Notes: generated by a model from the sequence alone, not told the origin. A DNA stretch of 64,000 nucleotides from Bacteroides congonensis (GCF_900130125.1 NZ_FQXY01000009.1:473760-537759), one strand, 5' to 3'; counted from the first letter of the stretch, positions 16,911 to 25,427 are shown. Translations and numbers: made by a program.

Positions 16911-17081
16911 GACTAACATTTTATATCCACAGAAGCAGTGAACCTGCTTCAACTCCAGTGGCAGGCATTTTTATGCCTGTTACTGTCGTAGATACGCGGT
17001 TTCGTACCCCCGTGGGGAACGTTAATGCGTCCCCAGCTTCTGTGGAGTGTTAGTCAACGGGAAAGGCGGAACCGTTTTTTT
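16911..17081 (+). ncRNA. ssrS: 6S-like regulatory RNA
   Basis: A ~170-nt transcript with strong promoter and terminator. Its ends pair: GACTAACA (16911-16918) with TGTTAGTC (17048-17055), then CCACAGAAGC (16927-16936) with GCTTCTGTGG (17036-17045). The interior has an unpaired region and a 13-bp apical hairpin at 16956-16985 with a TTTT loop. One rod with a central bubble, total length and absence of an open frame are the 6S RNA layout, which mimics an open promoter and binds RNA polymerase. A hairpin GAAGCAG/CTGCTTC (16932-16950) competes with the closing stem. The assignment is by structure only and could be another Bacteroidales RNA. Confidence 0.65.
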
Positions 17082-17082
17082 A
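17056..17082 (+). terminator. Terminator of the 6S-like RNA
   Basis: AACGG (17056-17060) can pair with CCGTT (17072-17076), and seven T in total follow. It directly follows the closing stem of the RNA. Confidence 0.6.
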
Positions 17083-17111
17083 TTCCCGCCTATCTTAAAA
17101 ACCGTTGCATC

Positions 17112-17585
17112 ATGCATGAAGAACAAAGCAATGCATCTGTAAAAGCCGTTCGCAGCAATCGGCAGGAAGCAGATTCTTCCAATCCGGAAGAAAAAGAGAA
17201 ATTAAAGCAGTTTTATTTAGACCAATCACGACGACTATGCCCTACCGTATCGGCCGATTGTTCGGAAACGCAACGTTTGGGAGCGTTACACCACAAAATC
17301 AAGCATTTTATTAAAGCGTTGGCCAACTTTGACCGTCCATGGGAAAATGGGATGCCGGAGATGCAAAAGGCTTGCCTACATTTTCTGGCTTTACAAAATT
17401 CACCTCGTACAGAATGCCAAAAAATATTTGAAGAATGGACGAAATGGTCGGATTTCCTGATCGCAGCTTCCTTTCATCGTGGTTTCCTCAGTCAGATATT
17501 GCAAGACTATCATCGCCAATTACGTGACTTGGAAAAACTCTTGGGTGGCAAACCATCCGAAACTCAGAATATAACCAACGAGTAA
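17112..17585 (+). CDS. Hypothetical 157-residue protein after the 6S-like RNA
   Basis: I do not recognise this protein. It is soluble, rich in helix-forming residues, with Cys and His scattered (LCPTVSADCSETQRLGALHH, KACLHFLAL) but no obvious zinc motif. The ATG at 17112 is used; an in-frame reading further upstream would run through the structured RNA. No separate promoter is visible, so expression may come from read-through of the RNA terminator 30 bases upstream. A terminator follows at 17611. Confidence 0.55.
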   Translation: MHEEQSNASVKAVRSNRQEADSSNPEEKEKLKQFYLDQSRRLCPTVSADCSETQRLGALHHKIKHFIKALANFDRPWENGMPEMQKACLHFLALQNSPRTECQKIFEEWTKWSDFLIAASFHRGFLSQILQDYHRQLRDLEKLLGGKPSETQNITNE

Positions 17586-17610
17586 CACAAACTGATATTC
17601 GTTCAAATAT

Positions 17611-17660
17611 CCTGCTTTCCGTCGTATGACCAGACGAACGTAAAGCGGGAGTTTGTTTTT
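17611..17660 (+). terminator. Terminator
   Basis: CCTGCTTT (17611-17618) pairs with AAAGCGGG (17642-17649), with CGTC/GACG inside, followed by a T-rich stretch. It lies between convergent genes. Confidence 0.65.
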
Positions 17661-17726
17661 TAAATATCCTAATCAGCAAATCACTTTTCAACGTAATCAC
17701 CTTAAACATAGCCTAATACAATGACA

Positions 17727-19040
17727 CTACTCTTTCGTAGCCAAAAGATTAAATACATAATAGCGATTCCCAAAAGACGTATGTTTGGCAAAAAATCCCA
17801 TTGCAGATAGTCTTAGACTTAATTGCCGTGCAGATATATCCCTCAAAGCAGCCGAATTGAATTTACGCATTATCTGAAATATTTCGGCAGTTGTCAGCCA
17901 AATACCTTTTTCCGTATCAAGAGGACGACGGAAGCAGCAATGAAACACATCCTCCAATAAAGACTGACGATAATATGCCTTGTTGTGTTTCTGCAAAGCT
18001 TTTTCTTCTTCCTTGTTTAAATGATCCGGTGCATTGGACTCCAATTCTTCTTTTAGCTGTGCGTATATTTGTTTATGCTCCAATGGCTCTTCCGATATCG
18101 GTTTCAAGACTTCTACACAAAGGAAACGGCGGCTTCCCGTAGGATCGGTTAGAACCTGATAAACATTCGTTGTTGCTATAAAAGAAGCGAGACGGGGTTC
18201 ATTCACCCACCCCAATCGCTTGCCATGAAAAACGGATACATTCACCATTTGGAGAAGATTTTTTAATGTAGCCTGTTGGCTCTCTTTTATTTTATCAAAT
18301 TCGTCCAAATTAATCAAGCCGTTCTTTACCAGTTTTTTCTCCGGGGAACTGCCTGTCGCCAGATTCAAATTATCCAGAAAATAACATCGAAGTGAATCCG
18401 GCATCAATAAACGGCAGAAGGTACTTTTGCTCAATCCCTGCTTTCCACTTATTAATACAGGTGTAAGTACATTGGCATGCAAACGTTCTTCCCCACTCCA
18501 TTGCGAAAGCATCGCCCGCAACCAACAACGCCCTCCTTTCAGCCAAAGTTCATTATCCGAAACCCTTAATAATAAAGGGGTCACCCGGTCTACTCCATCC
18601 CAGGGCGGCAACTCCTTTACATAAAGATGAAAAGGATTATAAGACCCAACTTTGTTTGACAGGACAAAGGTAGGCACATCCCCTCTCCAACAAGGAATTC
18701 CATCCAAACGGGCGTCCACAATAATGCCATTCATTTCGCGTTCATTAATGGGGCGAAAAACATTCTTTTCACTTATCCCTCTGTACTCCGTTGCACCTGT
18801 CAGGCTATTATAGCGAAATACAAAATTATTATCCAGATACTCCTTTAATTGTAAGGTCAACGACTTGTTCCATTTATTATTAGGCTTAGGATTTTTTTCC
18901 GGTTTATTCTCCGTAACCACTTGTTCTGCCTTCTCCGGTATTGCAGATTCCGGAACTACCGGTTTCTGCAACTGTTTCTGTACAAATAACTGTTTTATTG
19001 TCTCTACCATTTCTCTAATCATTGTCTTCATATTCGTCAT
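17727..19040 (-). CDS. VirE/VapE-type P-loop ATPase
   Basis: A 437-residue protein with the virulence-associated E ATPase domain: Walker A SGKQGLSKST (about 195-204), Walker B LINLDEFDK (about 243-251), and a sensor segment FIATTNVYQVLTDPTGSRRF. A Lys/Pro-rich linker and no primase-like domain precede it, and a winged-helix-like C-terminus (about 370-437) follows, as in Bacteroides DUF3874 proteins. Relatives occur in prophages and integrative elements with a helicase or replication role; the role here is unknown. The start at 19040 is used because the promoter at 19069-19101 excludes the longer reading. Confidence 0.8.
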   Translation of the reverse strand: MTNMKTMIREMVETIKQLFVQKQLQKPVVPESAIPEKAEQVVTENKPEKNPKPNNKWNKSLTLQLKEYLDNNFVFRYNSLTGATEYRGISEKNVFRPINEREMNGIIVDARLDGIPCWRGDVPTFVLSNKVGSYNPFHLYVKELPPWDGVDRVTPLLLRVSDNELWLKGGRCWLRAMLSQWSGEERLHANVLTPVLISGKQGLSKSTFCRLLMPDSLRCYFLDNLNLATGSSPEKKLVKNGLINLDEFDKIKESQQATLKNLLQMVNVSVFHGKRLGWVNEPRLASFIATTNVYQVLTDPTGSRRFLCVEVLKPISEEPLEHKQIYAQLKEELESNAPDHLNKEEEKALQKHNKAYYRQSLLEDVFHCCFRRPLDTEKGIWLTTAEIFQIMRKFNSAALRDISARQLSLRLSAMGFFAKHTSFGNRYYVFNLLATKE

Positions 19041-19068
19041 TCTTTTAATTATTATGAAATTTGAGACA

Positions 19069-19101
19069 CAAAAGTATAATACTAAAGACCGGATTTGCAA
19101 A
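19069..19101 (-). promoter_or_regulatory. VirE gene promoter
   Basis: On the minus strand TTTG (19101-19098) and TACTTTTG (19076-19069) are separated by 21 bases. The predicted start at about 19062 leaves a 20-base leader before the ATG at 19040. Confidence 0.7.
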
Positions 19102-19181
19102 TAAGTAGCTTCATTCTTTTTAATAAAATGAACTAACAGAAATAAACCGTTGAAGTATTGTTTTTGATTAGAATAATTAGT

Positions 19182-19189
19182 AATTTTGA
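19182..19189 (+). promoter_or_regulatory. TAATTTTG promoter box for the HU-type gene
   Basis: TAATTTTG fits TAnnTTTG; a weak ATTG -33 lies 20 bases upstream. The predicted start is 5 to 8 bases ahead of the 23-bp repeat array, so the repeats would be in the 5' leader. Confidence 0.45.
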
Positions 19190-19200
19190 CGCATCATATT

Positions 19201-19292
19201 AGTTGTAGCACCAATTGTGCGATAGCTGTCGCACATAATGAGCAACAGTTGTTGCACAATATGTGAGTTAGCTGTTGCACATAATGTGAGCC
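19201..19292. repeat. Four tandem 23-bp repeats between divergent genes
   Basis: Copies begin at 19201, 19224, 19247 and 19270, exactly 23 bp apart. The core reads AGYTGTNGCACANNATGTGAG; the third and fourth copies contain the palindromes CACAATATGTG and CACATAATGTG, the first two are degenerate. They look like an operator or iteron-like array recognised by a dimeric protein. Confidence 0.85.
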
Positions 19293-19367
19293 AATCAATA
19301 GATAGGCACAAAAAAATAAAACAACTGCGTAAATCTGCTAATTGATGCGCACAAAACAACTAAAGCA

Positions 19368-20000
19368 ATGAATGCACTTTATGATTTCTTCCTAACTCCT
19401 CAACCCAAAGACTCCAATAAAACGAGATATCACGCCCGGCTGGTCGTACGGGATACCATTACACTAGAGGATATTGCCGAAAGGATTGAATCCAGAAGTA
19501 GTTTAAGACAAAGCGACGTAATAGGCTCTTTTATAGAGTTCGCAGATGTTTTCAAACAAGAATTATCCAATGGTAACAGCATTCATATTCCCGGGGTCGG
19601 TTCATTCCGTATCAAGGCTGAATCTCCTGAAGTACGTTCTCCAAAAGAGATGCGTGCCGAAAACGTCCATTGCAGTGGAATCGTCTTCACACCGGAGAAA
19701 GACTTGCTTCGTGAATTAAAAGCTACCACTTTTGAGAAAGTGAGCGAGCCCCGGCGTTCACAAGAATTAAGCGATATAGAAATTGATGGAAAACTGGCAG
19801 AGTTTTTTAGAGACAACTCTTACATCACTACACAACAGCTTTGCTCTATCTGTGGGTTACGGAAGGCAACTGCGCTTCGCAGATTACAGAAACGGGTGGA
19901 TGAAGGGAAACTGACTCATCCGGGGTATCTTCGTTCTCCTTTTTATTTTCCTGTGCCGGGATGGTTTGGAATATCCAGAAATATAGTTGATGCAAAATAA
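19368..20000 (+). CDS. HU-type DNA-binding protein with winged-helix tail
   Basis: A 210-residue protein. Residues about 20-115 resemble the HU/IHF fold of Bacteroidetes, with HIPGVGSFRIKAE as the beta-arm turn and a preceding helix pair (EDIAERIESRSSLRQSDVIG). The C-terminal ~75 residues (LAEFFRDNSYITTQQLCSIC, ATALRRLQKRVDEGKL) look like a helix-turn-helix domain. A dimeric DNA-bending protein that may bind the neighbouring repeats is an inference. The gene is divergent from the VirE gene and ends before the convergent xylose operon. Confidence 0.8.
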   Translation: MNALYDFFLTPQPKDSNKTRYHARLVVRDTITLEDIAERIESRSSLRQSDVIGSFIEFADVFKQELSNGNSIHIPGVGSFRIKAESPEVRSPKEMRAENVHCSGIVFTPEKDLLRELKATTFEKVSEPRRSQELSDIEIDGKLAEFFRDNSYITTQQLCSICGLRKATALRRLQKRVDEGKLTHPGYLRSPFYFPVPGWFGISRNIVDAK

Positions 20001-20033
20001 GCTATTGATTTACTGAAAGATATGCATATAAAT

Positions 20034-20070
20034 GATTATGACACCATACCATTGGCATGATGTCATAATC
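20034..20070. terminator. Hairpin between HU-type gene and xylE
   Basis: GATTATGACA (20034-20043) pairs with TGTCATAATC (20061-20070). It separates two convergent genes; no long T-run follows, so termination is only probable. Confidence 0.45.
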
Positions 20071-20132
20071 TTGATAGAATCCTGCCGTCACACTGAAATC
20101 CTGACGACACGATGAAATTACACTAACCTAAT

Positions 20133-21587
20133 TTACTTGTTTTTCTTCCAAAGCTTGCTCATATCTTCCAGTGTCTTGCCTTTCGTTTCGGGTACCCAAC
20201 GCCATACGAAGATTGCGGCAGCTACACAGATAATTCCATAAAGGCTATAAGCGAACATCGGACTGAAATCGTACAATGCCGGGAAAGTGGAAGATATAAT
20301 ATAATTGAATATCCATTGGAAAGCTACGGCGATGGCAACTGCCTTGCCGCGGATTGTATTCGGGAAGATTTCTGAAATCAGTACCCAGCAAATCGGCCCC
20401 CATGACATCATGAAGAATGCAGCATATACGATAACTGAAAGTACCGGGAAGATTCCCTTTATAGCCATGCTATCGCACATTGCCACTGCAAATGCTCCTA
20501 CTGCCATACCGATGGATCCGATAATCAATAGCGGTTTACGTCCGAAACGGTCTACGGTAAAGATAGCAACCAATGTGAAGATGATGTTTACGATACCCAT
20601 AATAACAGTTTGCATCATACCGCCACCTTCTGCTCCTGCATTTTCGAAAATACGCGGAGCATAATAAAGTACCGCATTAATGCCGATAGCCTGTTGGAAC
20701 ACAGAAAGAAGAATACCGATAACAATTACTGCCACTCCATAAGTAAAAAGTTTCTCTGTCTTTTCGTGAGCAGTAGCTTTAATATCATTAAGGATTTCCT
20801 GCGCTTTTGCCTTACCGTTGATTTTTTCCAGAATGGAGTAAGCTTTTTCATCCTGCTGTACCAATACCAGATAACGTGGAGTTTTCGGCACAAAGAATAG
20901 TAACAGACCGAAGAAAGCGGCAGGGAAAGCCTCAGAGCCGAACATATAACGCCAGCCTTCAAATACAGTCCACATATCAGATTCGGAGCTAACTGATAAA
21001 ACTCCGGCAGCATCTTTCAGGATAACAGGATTCTGGTGGTCGCCCATAATCAGGTAATTCACAAAATACACCACCAACATACCAAAGATAATAGCAAACT
21101 GGTTGCACGAAACAAGTGTTCCACGGATGTTGGAAGGAGCTATTTCCGCGATATACATCGGACAAACGGCAGATGCCAGTCCGACGCCGATACCACCTAA
21201 GACACGATAAAGATTAAATGTAATCAGCAAGTCCATATTCGGTTTTCCGTATTCGAAAAACAGGAATTCCGGATAGTAAGAACCTAATGCTGAAAGGAAA
21301 AAAAGTACGGCGGCAAGTCTCAACGAATTACGGCGTCCCAAGCGGGAAGCGAATATACCGGAGAGAGCACCACCAAGCACGCAGCCTATCAATGCACTGG
21401 ATGAAGTAATTCCATGCATTACTTTATTATATTGGAAATCAGAGGCTGAAAGGAAAAAAGCTTCCAAGCCTTTTTCTGCGCCGGAAATAACTGCCGTGTC
21501 ATAACCGAAAAGCAGTCCGCCCAGGATAGCAACGGATGTGATGGAATACAAATAAAGTTTGCTTCCTTCGTTCGTTGTATTGTTCAT
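20133..21587 (-). CDS. xylE: D-xylose-proton symporter (sugar porter MFS)
   Basis: A 484-residue sugar porter with 12 transmembrane segments. Family signatures include GGLLFGYDTAVISGA (TM1), ASRLGRRNSLR (loop 2-3), an RVLGGIGVGLASAVCPMYIAE segment, QQAIGINAVLYYAP (TM7, sugar-binding) and a PETKGKTLEDM end. Import of xylose by proton symport is inferred from family and from the adjacent xylA and xylB. It is the last gene of the leftward xylose operon, 109 bases after xylA. Confidence 0.9.
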   Translation of the reverse strand: MNNTTNEGSKLYLYSITSVAILGGLLFGYDTAVISGAEKGLEAFFLSASDFQYNKVMHGITSSSALIGCVLGGALSGIFASRLGRRNSLRLAAVLFFLSALGSYYPEFLFFEYGKPNMDLLITFNLYRVLGGIGVGLASAVCPMYIAEIAPSNIRGTLVSCNQFAIIFGMLVVYFVNYLIMGDHQNPVILKDAAGVLSVSSESDMWTVFEGWRYMFGSEAFPAAFFGLLLFFVPKTPRYLVLVQQDEKAYSILEKINGKAKAQEILNDIKATAHEKTEKLFTYGVAVIVIGILLSVFQQAIGINAVLYYAPRIFENAGAEGGGMMQTVIMGIVNIIFTLVAIFTVDRFGRKPLLIIGSIGMAVGAFAVAMCDSMAIKGIFPVLSVIVYAAFFMMSWGPICWVLISEIFPNTIRGKAVAIAVAFQWIFNYIISSTFPALYDFSPMFAYSLYGIICVAAAIFVWRWVPETKGKTLEDMSKLWKKNK

Positions 21588-21696
21588 AGTTTCTATAAGT
21601 TGGATAAAGTAGTGTGTAGTAGTTGGATTAGATATAAAAAGAAGGCGATAAAGCAGCAGTTCCCCACTGCCCTATCGTCTTAGTATTAGATTTTAA

Positions 21697-23013
21697 TTAG
21701 CAATACATATTCAGGATTGCTTCATAAAGTTCTTGTTTTCCGCTAGTCTGCTTCGGTTCGCCGTTTGCTTTAGCATAAGCAACTACGTCTTCCAAAGTCA
21801 GCTTGCCGTCTTCAAATTCTTTACCTTTACCACCGTCAAATGAAGCATAACGGTCAGACAGCATTTTCTTGTACGGAGATTCGTTCAGCAAAGCTGCTGC
21901 GCTTTCCAATGCGCGAGCCATAGCGTCCATACCTGCAATGTGAGCGATAAAGATATCTTCCAGGTCGGTAGAGTTACGACGGGTCTTAGCGTCGAAGTTT
22001 GTTCCACCATTGCCCAAACCACCGTTGCGGATAATCTGCATCATAGCCTGAGTCAGTTCGTAGTTGTCAATCGGGAATTGGTCTGTATCCCAACCATTCT
22101 GATAGTCACCACGGTTAGCGTCGATAGAACCCAACATGCCGTTGTCCACTGCTACTGCCAATTCATGTTCGAAAGTATGACCTGCCAAGGTTGCATGGTT
22201 TACTTCGATATTTACTTTAAAGTCTTTATCCAGACCATGAGCTTTCAAGAAGCCGATTACAGTTTCCGTATCTACGTCATACTGATGCTTAGTCGGTTCC
22301 ATCGGTTTCGGTTCAATCAGGAAAGTACCTTTGAAGCCACGGGCACGGGCATAGTCGCGAGCGATAGTCAACATCTGTGCCAGATGTTCTTTTTCACGTT
22401 TCTGGTCTGTGTTCAGAAGAGACATATATCCTTCACGTCCACCCCAGAATACATAGTTCTGACCACCAAGTTCGATAGTAGCGTCAATCGCATTCTTAAT
22501 CTGAACAGCAGCACGGGCCACAACGTCAAAATCAGGATTAGTAGCAGCACCGTTCATATAACGGGCATGACCGAATACATTGGCAGTACCCCACAACAGT
22601 TTGATGCCTGTTTCAGCTTGTTTCTGCTTTGCGTATGCTACGATTTCTTTCAGATTAGCTTCGTATTCTTCGATGCTTGCACCTTCAGAAACCAAGTCTA
22701 CGTCATGGAAACAGTAGTATTCGATACCCATTTTCTGCATGAATTCAAAACCTGCGTCCATTTTATCTTTTGCAGCCTGAACAGCATCTGCATTACCATT
22801 CCAAGGGAATTGTTTTGTTCCGCCACCGAATTGGTCACCGCCTTCCGCACACAATGTATGCCACCATGCCATAGCGAATCTCAACCAATCTTTCATCTTT
22901 TTACCGTTGATTACCTTTTCAGCATCATAGTAACGGAATGCCATCGGGTTTTTACTATCTTTACCTTCGAACTTAATCTTTTCAATTCCCGGGAAAAATT
23001 CTTTTGTTGCCAT
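21697..23013 (-). CDS. xylA: Xylose isomerase
   Basis: A 438-residue TIM-barrel enzyme that converts D-xylose to D-xylulose. Conserved metal and active-site segments are [13 protein letters not shown] (catalytic His near residue 103), [32 protein letters not shown] (metal Glu) and [19 protein letters not shown]. Length fits the class II, long type found in Bacteroides. It lies 43 bases after xylB in the same operon. Confidence 0.97.
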   Translation of the reverse strand: MATKEFFPGIEKIKFEGKDSKNPMAFRYYDAEKVINGKKMKDWLRFAMAWWHTLCAEGGDQFGGGTKQFPWNGNADAVQAAKDKMDAGFEFMQKMGIEYYCFHDVDLVSEGASIEEYEANLKEIVAYAKQKQAETGIKLLWGTANVFGHARYMNGAATNPDFDVVARAAVQIKNAIDATIELGGQNYVFWGGREGYMSLLNTDQKREKEHLAQMLTIARDYARARGFKGTFLIEPKPMEPTKHQYDVDTETVIGFLKAHGLDKDFKVNIEVNHATLAGHTFEHELAVAVDNGMLGSIDANRGDYQNGWDTDQFPIDNYELTQAMMQIIRNGGLGNGGTNFDAKTRRNSTDLEDIFIAHIAGMDAMARALESAAALLNESPYKKMLSDRYASFDGGKGKEFEDGKLTLEDVVAYAKANGEPKQTSGKQELYEAILNMYC

Positions 23014-23056
23014 AATTCTTTTTTATTTTTTAAATGGTTATTATTTATATTGTCAA

Positions 23057-24580
23057 TTACTTATCTGAAGAAAGAACCGGAGCCGGTATTTTGCCTGCCA
23101 TTGATTTTTCAAGGCGATATTTCCATTTGGCATATGCGTCCGCATATTCCTGACGTTTAGCCACATTAGGCTCAATCACATCCAGTTTGTCGAGCGTGGC
23201 AAACGCCTCGTTATTATCTTTGTAGATACCTGCGCCAATGCCCGCACCTTTCGCTGCGCCTACCGAACCGTCCGTATCATAAAGCTCGATAGTGGCTCCC
23301 GTTACTCCTGCCAACGTATCACGGAATATCGAACTCAGGAACATATTGGCGTGTCCGGCATGAATCATCTTCACAGGAATACCCATCTGCTCCATAATAT
23401 CAATACCATATTTAAAGGAGAACACGATACCTTCCTGAGCAGCGCGAATGATATGATGTTTGCCATGTGCATTGAAATCCAGCCCGCGAATACTGCAACC
23501 GATTTCCTTATTGTTCAGCATACGCTCGGCACCGTTGCCGAAGGGAAGGATACTGATTCCAGCGCTTCCGATAGGCGCCTTGGAAGCCAGGACGTTCATT
23601 TCATTATAAGATATTCCTTCGGGAGCAATCGTACGTTTCACCCATGAATTAAGGATACCTGTTCCGTTGATGCAGAGCAGTACACCCAAGCGAGTCTGTT
23701 CTGTTGAATGATTGACATGCGCAAAGGTATTGACACGTGATTGAGGGTCATAATTCACTTCACCGTTTACTCCATAAACCACTCCCGATGTTCCTGCCGT
23801 AGAAGCTATCTCACCCGGATTGAACACATTCAGAGAAAGGGCATTATTAGGCTGGTCACCGGCGCGGTAGGTGATTGGAGTTCCCTCTTTCAGTCCCAGT
23901 TCTTTGGCTGTCGCAGCATTGACACGTCCCTGTTCCGCAAAAGTCGGTTTGATATCCGCAATCAAAGAAGAATCAAATCCGTAGTAGTCCATTAAGAAAT
24001 CGGCTACCCGGTTGTTCTTGAAATCCCAAAACATTCCTTCCGAAAGGCCGGAAACTGTTGTGCAGATTTCTCCGCTTAGCTTCATGGCGATATAATCACC
24101 CGGAAGCATTATTTTGTAAATCTGCTCATAGATAGCAGGTTCATTGGCTTTAATCCATGCCAGTTTGGAAGCGGTAAAGTTGCCCGGCGAGTTCAACAGA
24201 TGAGAAAGACATTTCTCCTCTCCTATTGTCTCAAATGCTTTCTGTCCGTAAGGCACGGCACGAGAGTCACACCAAATAATAGCAGGGCGCAACACATGCT
24301 GATTCTTGTCAACGCACACCAGTCCGTGCATTTGATAAGAAATACCGATAGCTTTAATTTCGGCAGCACTGACACCCGATTCAGTCATAATGGCCTGCGT
24401 AGCCGACTTCAGGTTTTCCCACCAACTTTCCGGGTCTTGTTCAGCCCATCCGGGGTTTACTGCGATAATATTCGCTTCTGTTTTCGGGAAAAATGCCGAT
24501 GATACACATTTGCCTGTCTCAGCATTTACCAGACTCGCTTTTACAGACGAGCTACCTATGTCATAACCTAATAGAAACAT
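23057..24580 (-). CDS. xylB: Xylulokinase (FGGY family)
   Basis: A 507-residue kinase that phosphorylates D-xylulose to xylulose 5-phosphate, feeding the pentose phosphate pathway. The N-terminal ATPase segment is LLGYDIGSSSVKASLV; other FGGY features are GISYQMHGLVCVD, the catalytic Asp in YRAGDQPNNALSLN, and the C-terminal GSVGAAKGAGIGAG. It is the first enzyme gene after the regulator and is preceded by an 18-bp direct repeat. Confidence 0.95.
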   Translation of the reverse strand: MFLLGYDIGSSSVKASLVNAETGKCVSSAFFPKTEANIIAVNPGWAEQDPESWWENLKSATQAIMTESGVSAAEIKAIGISYQMHGLVCVDKNQHVLRPAIIWCDSRAVPYGQKAFETIGEEKCLSHLLNSPGNFTASKLAWIKANEPAIYEQIYKIMLPGDYIAMKLSGEICTTVSGLSEGMFWDFKNNRVADFLMDYYGFDSSLIADIKPTFAEQGRVNAATAKELGLKEGTPITYRAGDQPNNALSLNVFNPGEIASTAGTSGVVYGVNGEVNYDPQSRVNTFAHVNHSTEQTRLGVLLCINGTGILNSWVKRTIAPEGISYNEMNVLASKAPIGSAGISILPFGNGAERMLNNKEIGCSIRGLDFNAHGKHHIIRAAQEGIVFSFKYGIDIMEQMGIPVKMIHAGHANMFLSSIFRDTLAGVTGATIELYDTDGSVGAAKGAGIGAGIYKDNNEAFATLDKLDVIEPNVAKRQEYADAYAKWKYRLEKSMAGKIPAPVLSSDK

Positions 24581-24581
24581 T

Positions 24582-24623
24582 TTTTAGTGATTAACGGATT
24601 AATGATTTTAGTGATTAACGGAT
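24582..24623. repeat. 18-bp direct repeat ahead of xylB
   Basis: TTTTAGTGATTAACGGAT occurs at 24582-24599 and 24606-24623 with identical sequence, start to start 24 bp. The pair fills most of the 62-bp gap between the regulator stop and the xylB start. It may be a regulatory site or a recent small duplication. Confidence 0.8.
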
Positions 24624-24642
24624 GGCGTTCTGGTATTAACCC

Positions 24643-25374
24643 TTACCGCCTTACCTTATTATATATCTTCTTGTCAAATTTATAATAACGGGCGGCACGA
24701 TGAGCCACTCCTTGTTGTTTTTCTTCCAAAGGAACTACATATTCCATCATGGCTATCTTCTTATGGAAATTGCGCACATCTACCGCTTTATCATATACTA
24801 ACTCAAAAAGAGTTCTTAATTGTGCAGCCGTAAATTTACGCGGAAGCAGTTCGAATAGCATGGAAGGATTAAATTCCACGAACTGGCGGATATAAGTCAT
24901 CGCTTCCCGAATAATCAAATTATGGTCGAAAGCCAATGTCTTGACGTCTTTCAAAGCAATCCAACAAGCCTGATGCTCATCCAAATTCTTATCCAATGCA
25001 CGGTCTATCTTTACCATTGACAGATAAGCGATAGTCACAATACGTTCTACCCTCGACTGCATGGCACGTTCCAGCCAACGCACGTCTTTAGGATTACTGG
25101 TTCTGTTCTTAGAACCGAATGCTTTGAACTGCATCAGGTTCACATTTTTGAGTCCTGTCAATTCAAACAATACGCGTTGTGCAGCTTCATCCAAATCTTC
25201 ATCCATATATATAAGACTTCCGGGAAGTTTCATATCGTGATATACCTCACCGTTTTCTTCACCTGCACGTTTTACAAGCAATACTTTCAGTTGTTCTCCG
25301 TCAAAACCAATCACTACACAGTCTACTGATATGTGATTGTTGGCCAAAGGGGTATTTTTCTGTATATTCTGCAT
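24643..25374 (-). CDS. NUDIX-type transcriptional regulator of xylose genes
   Basis: A 243-residue protein with an N-terminal NUDIX domain (about 15-150) and a C-terminal winged-helix domain (about 165-235), the layout of NrtR-family regulators. The NUDIX box is degenerate: the segment GSLIYMDEDLDEAAQRVLFE has Asp and Val where hydrolases have Glu, so it is likely a ligand sensor rather than an enzyme. Its place as first gene of the xylose operon suggests a XylR role; from memory B. thetaiotaomicron uses such regulators for xylose and arabinose. The ATG at 25374 (MQNIQKN) is preferred. Confidence 0.8.
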   Translation of the reverse strand: MQNIQKNTPLANNHISVDCVVIGFDGEQLKVLLVKRAGEENGEVYHDMKLPGSLIYMDEDLDEAAQRVLFELTGLKNVNLMQFKAFGSKNRTSNPKDVRWLERAMQSRVERIVTIAYLSMVKIDRALDKNLDEHQACWIALKDVKTLAFDHNLIIREAMTYIRQFVEFNPSMLFELLPRKFTAAQLRTLFELVYDKAVDVRNFHKKIAMMEYVVPLEEKQQGVAHRAARYYKFDKKIYNKVRR

Positions 25375-25395
25375 ATCTATTTCTTTAAGACGATG

Positions 25396-25427
25396 CAAAT
25401 ATAGAAGGGAAATACTGTCAAAGCAAA
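25396..25427 (-). promoter_or_regulatory. Xylose operon promoter
   Basis: On the minus strand TTTG (25427-25424) and TATATTTG (25403-25396) are separated by 20 bases, an ideal Bacteroides promoter 22 bases upstream of the regulator start. Confidence 0.8.

Noticed and set aside
19041..19100. Longer VirE-type protein starting at 19100
   Set aside because: The start would lie upstream of the -7 box at 19069-19076.
19201..19292. CRISPR array
   Set aside because: The four 23-bp units are contiguous without unique spacers, vary among themselves, and no cas genes are present.
21940..23160. A 406-codon open frame on the plus strand across xylA
   Set aside because: It is antisense to the clear xylA gene, the translation is low-complexity with many Phe/Cys/Ser, and no domain is visible; it is a shadow of xylA codon bias.
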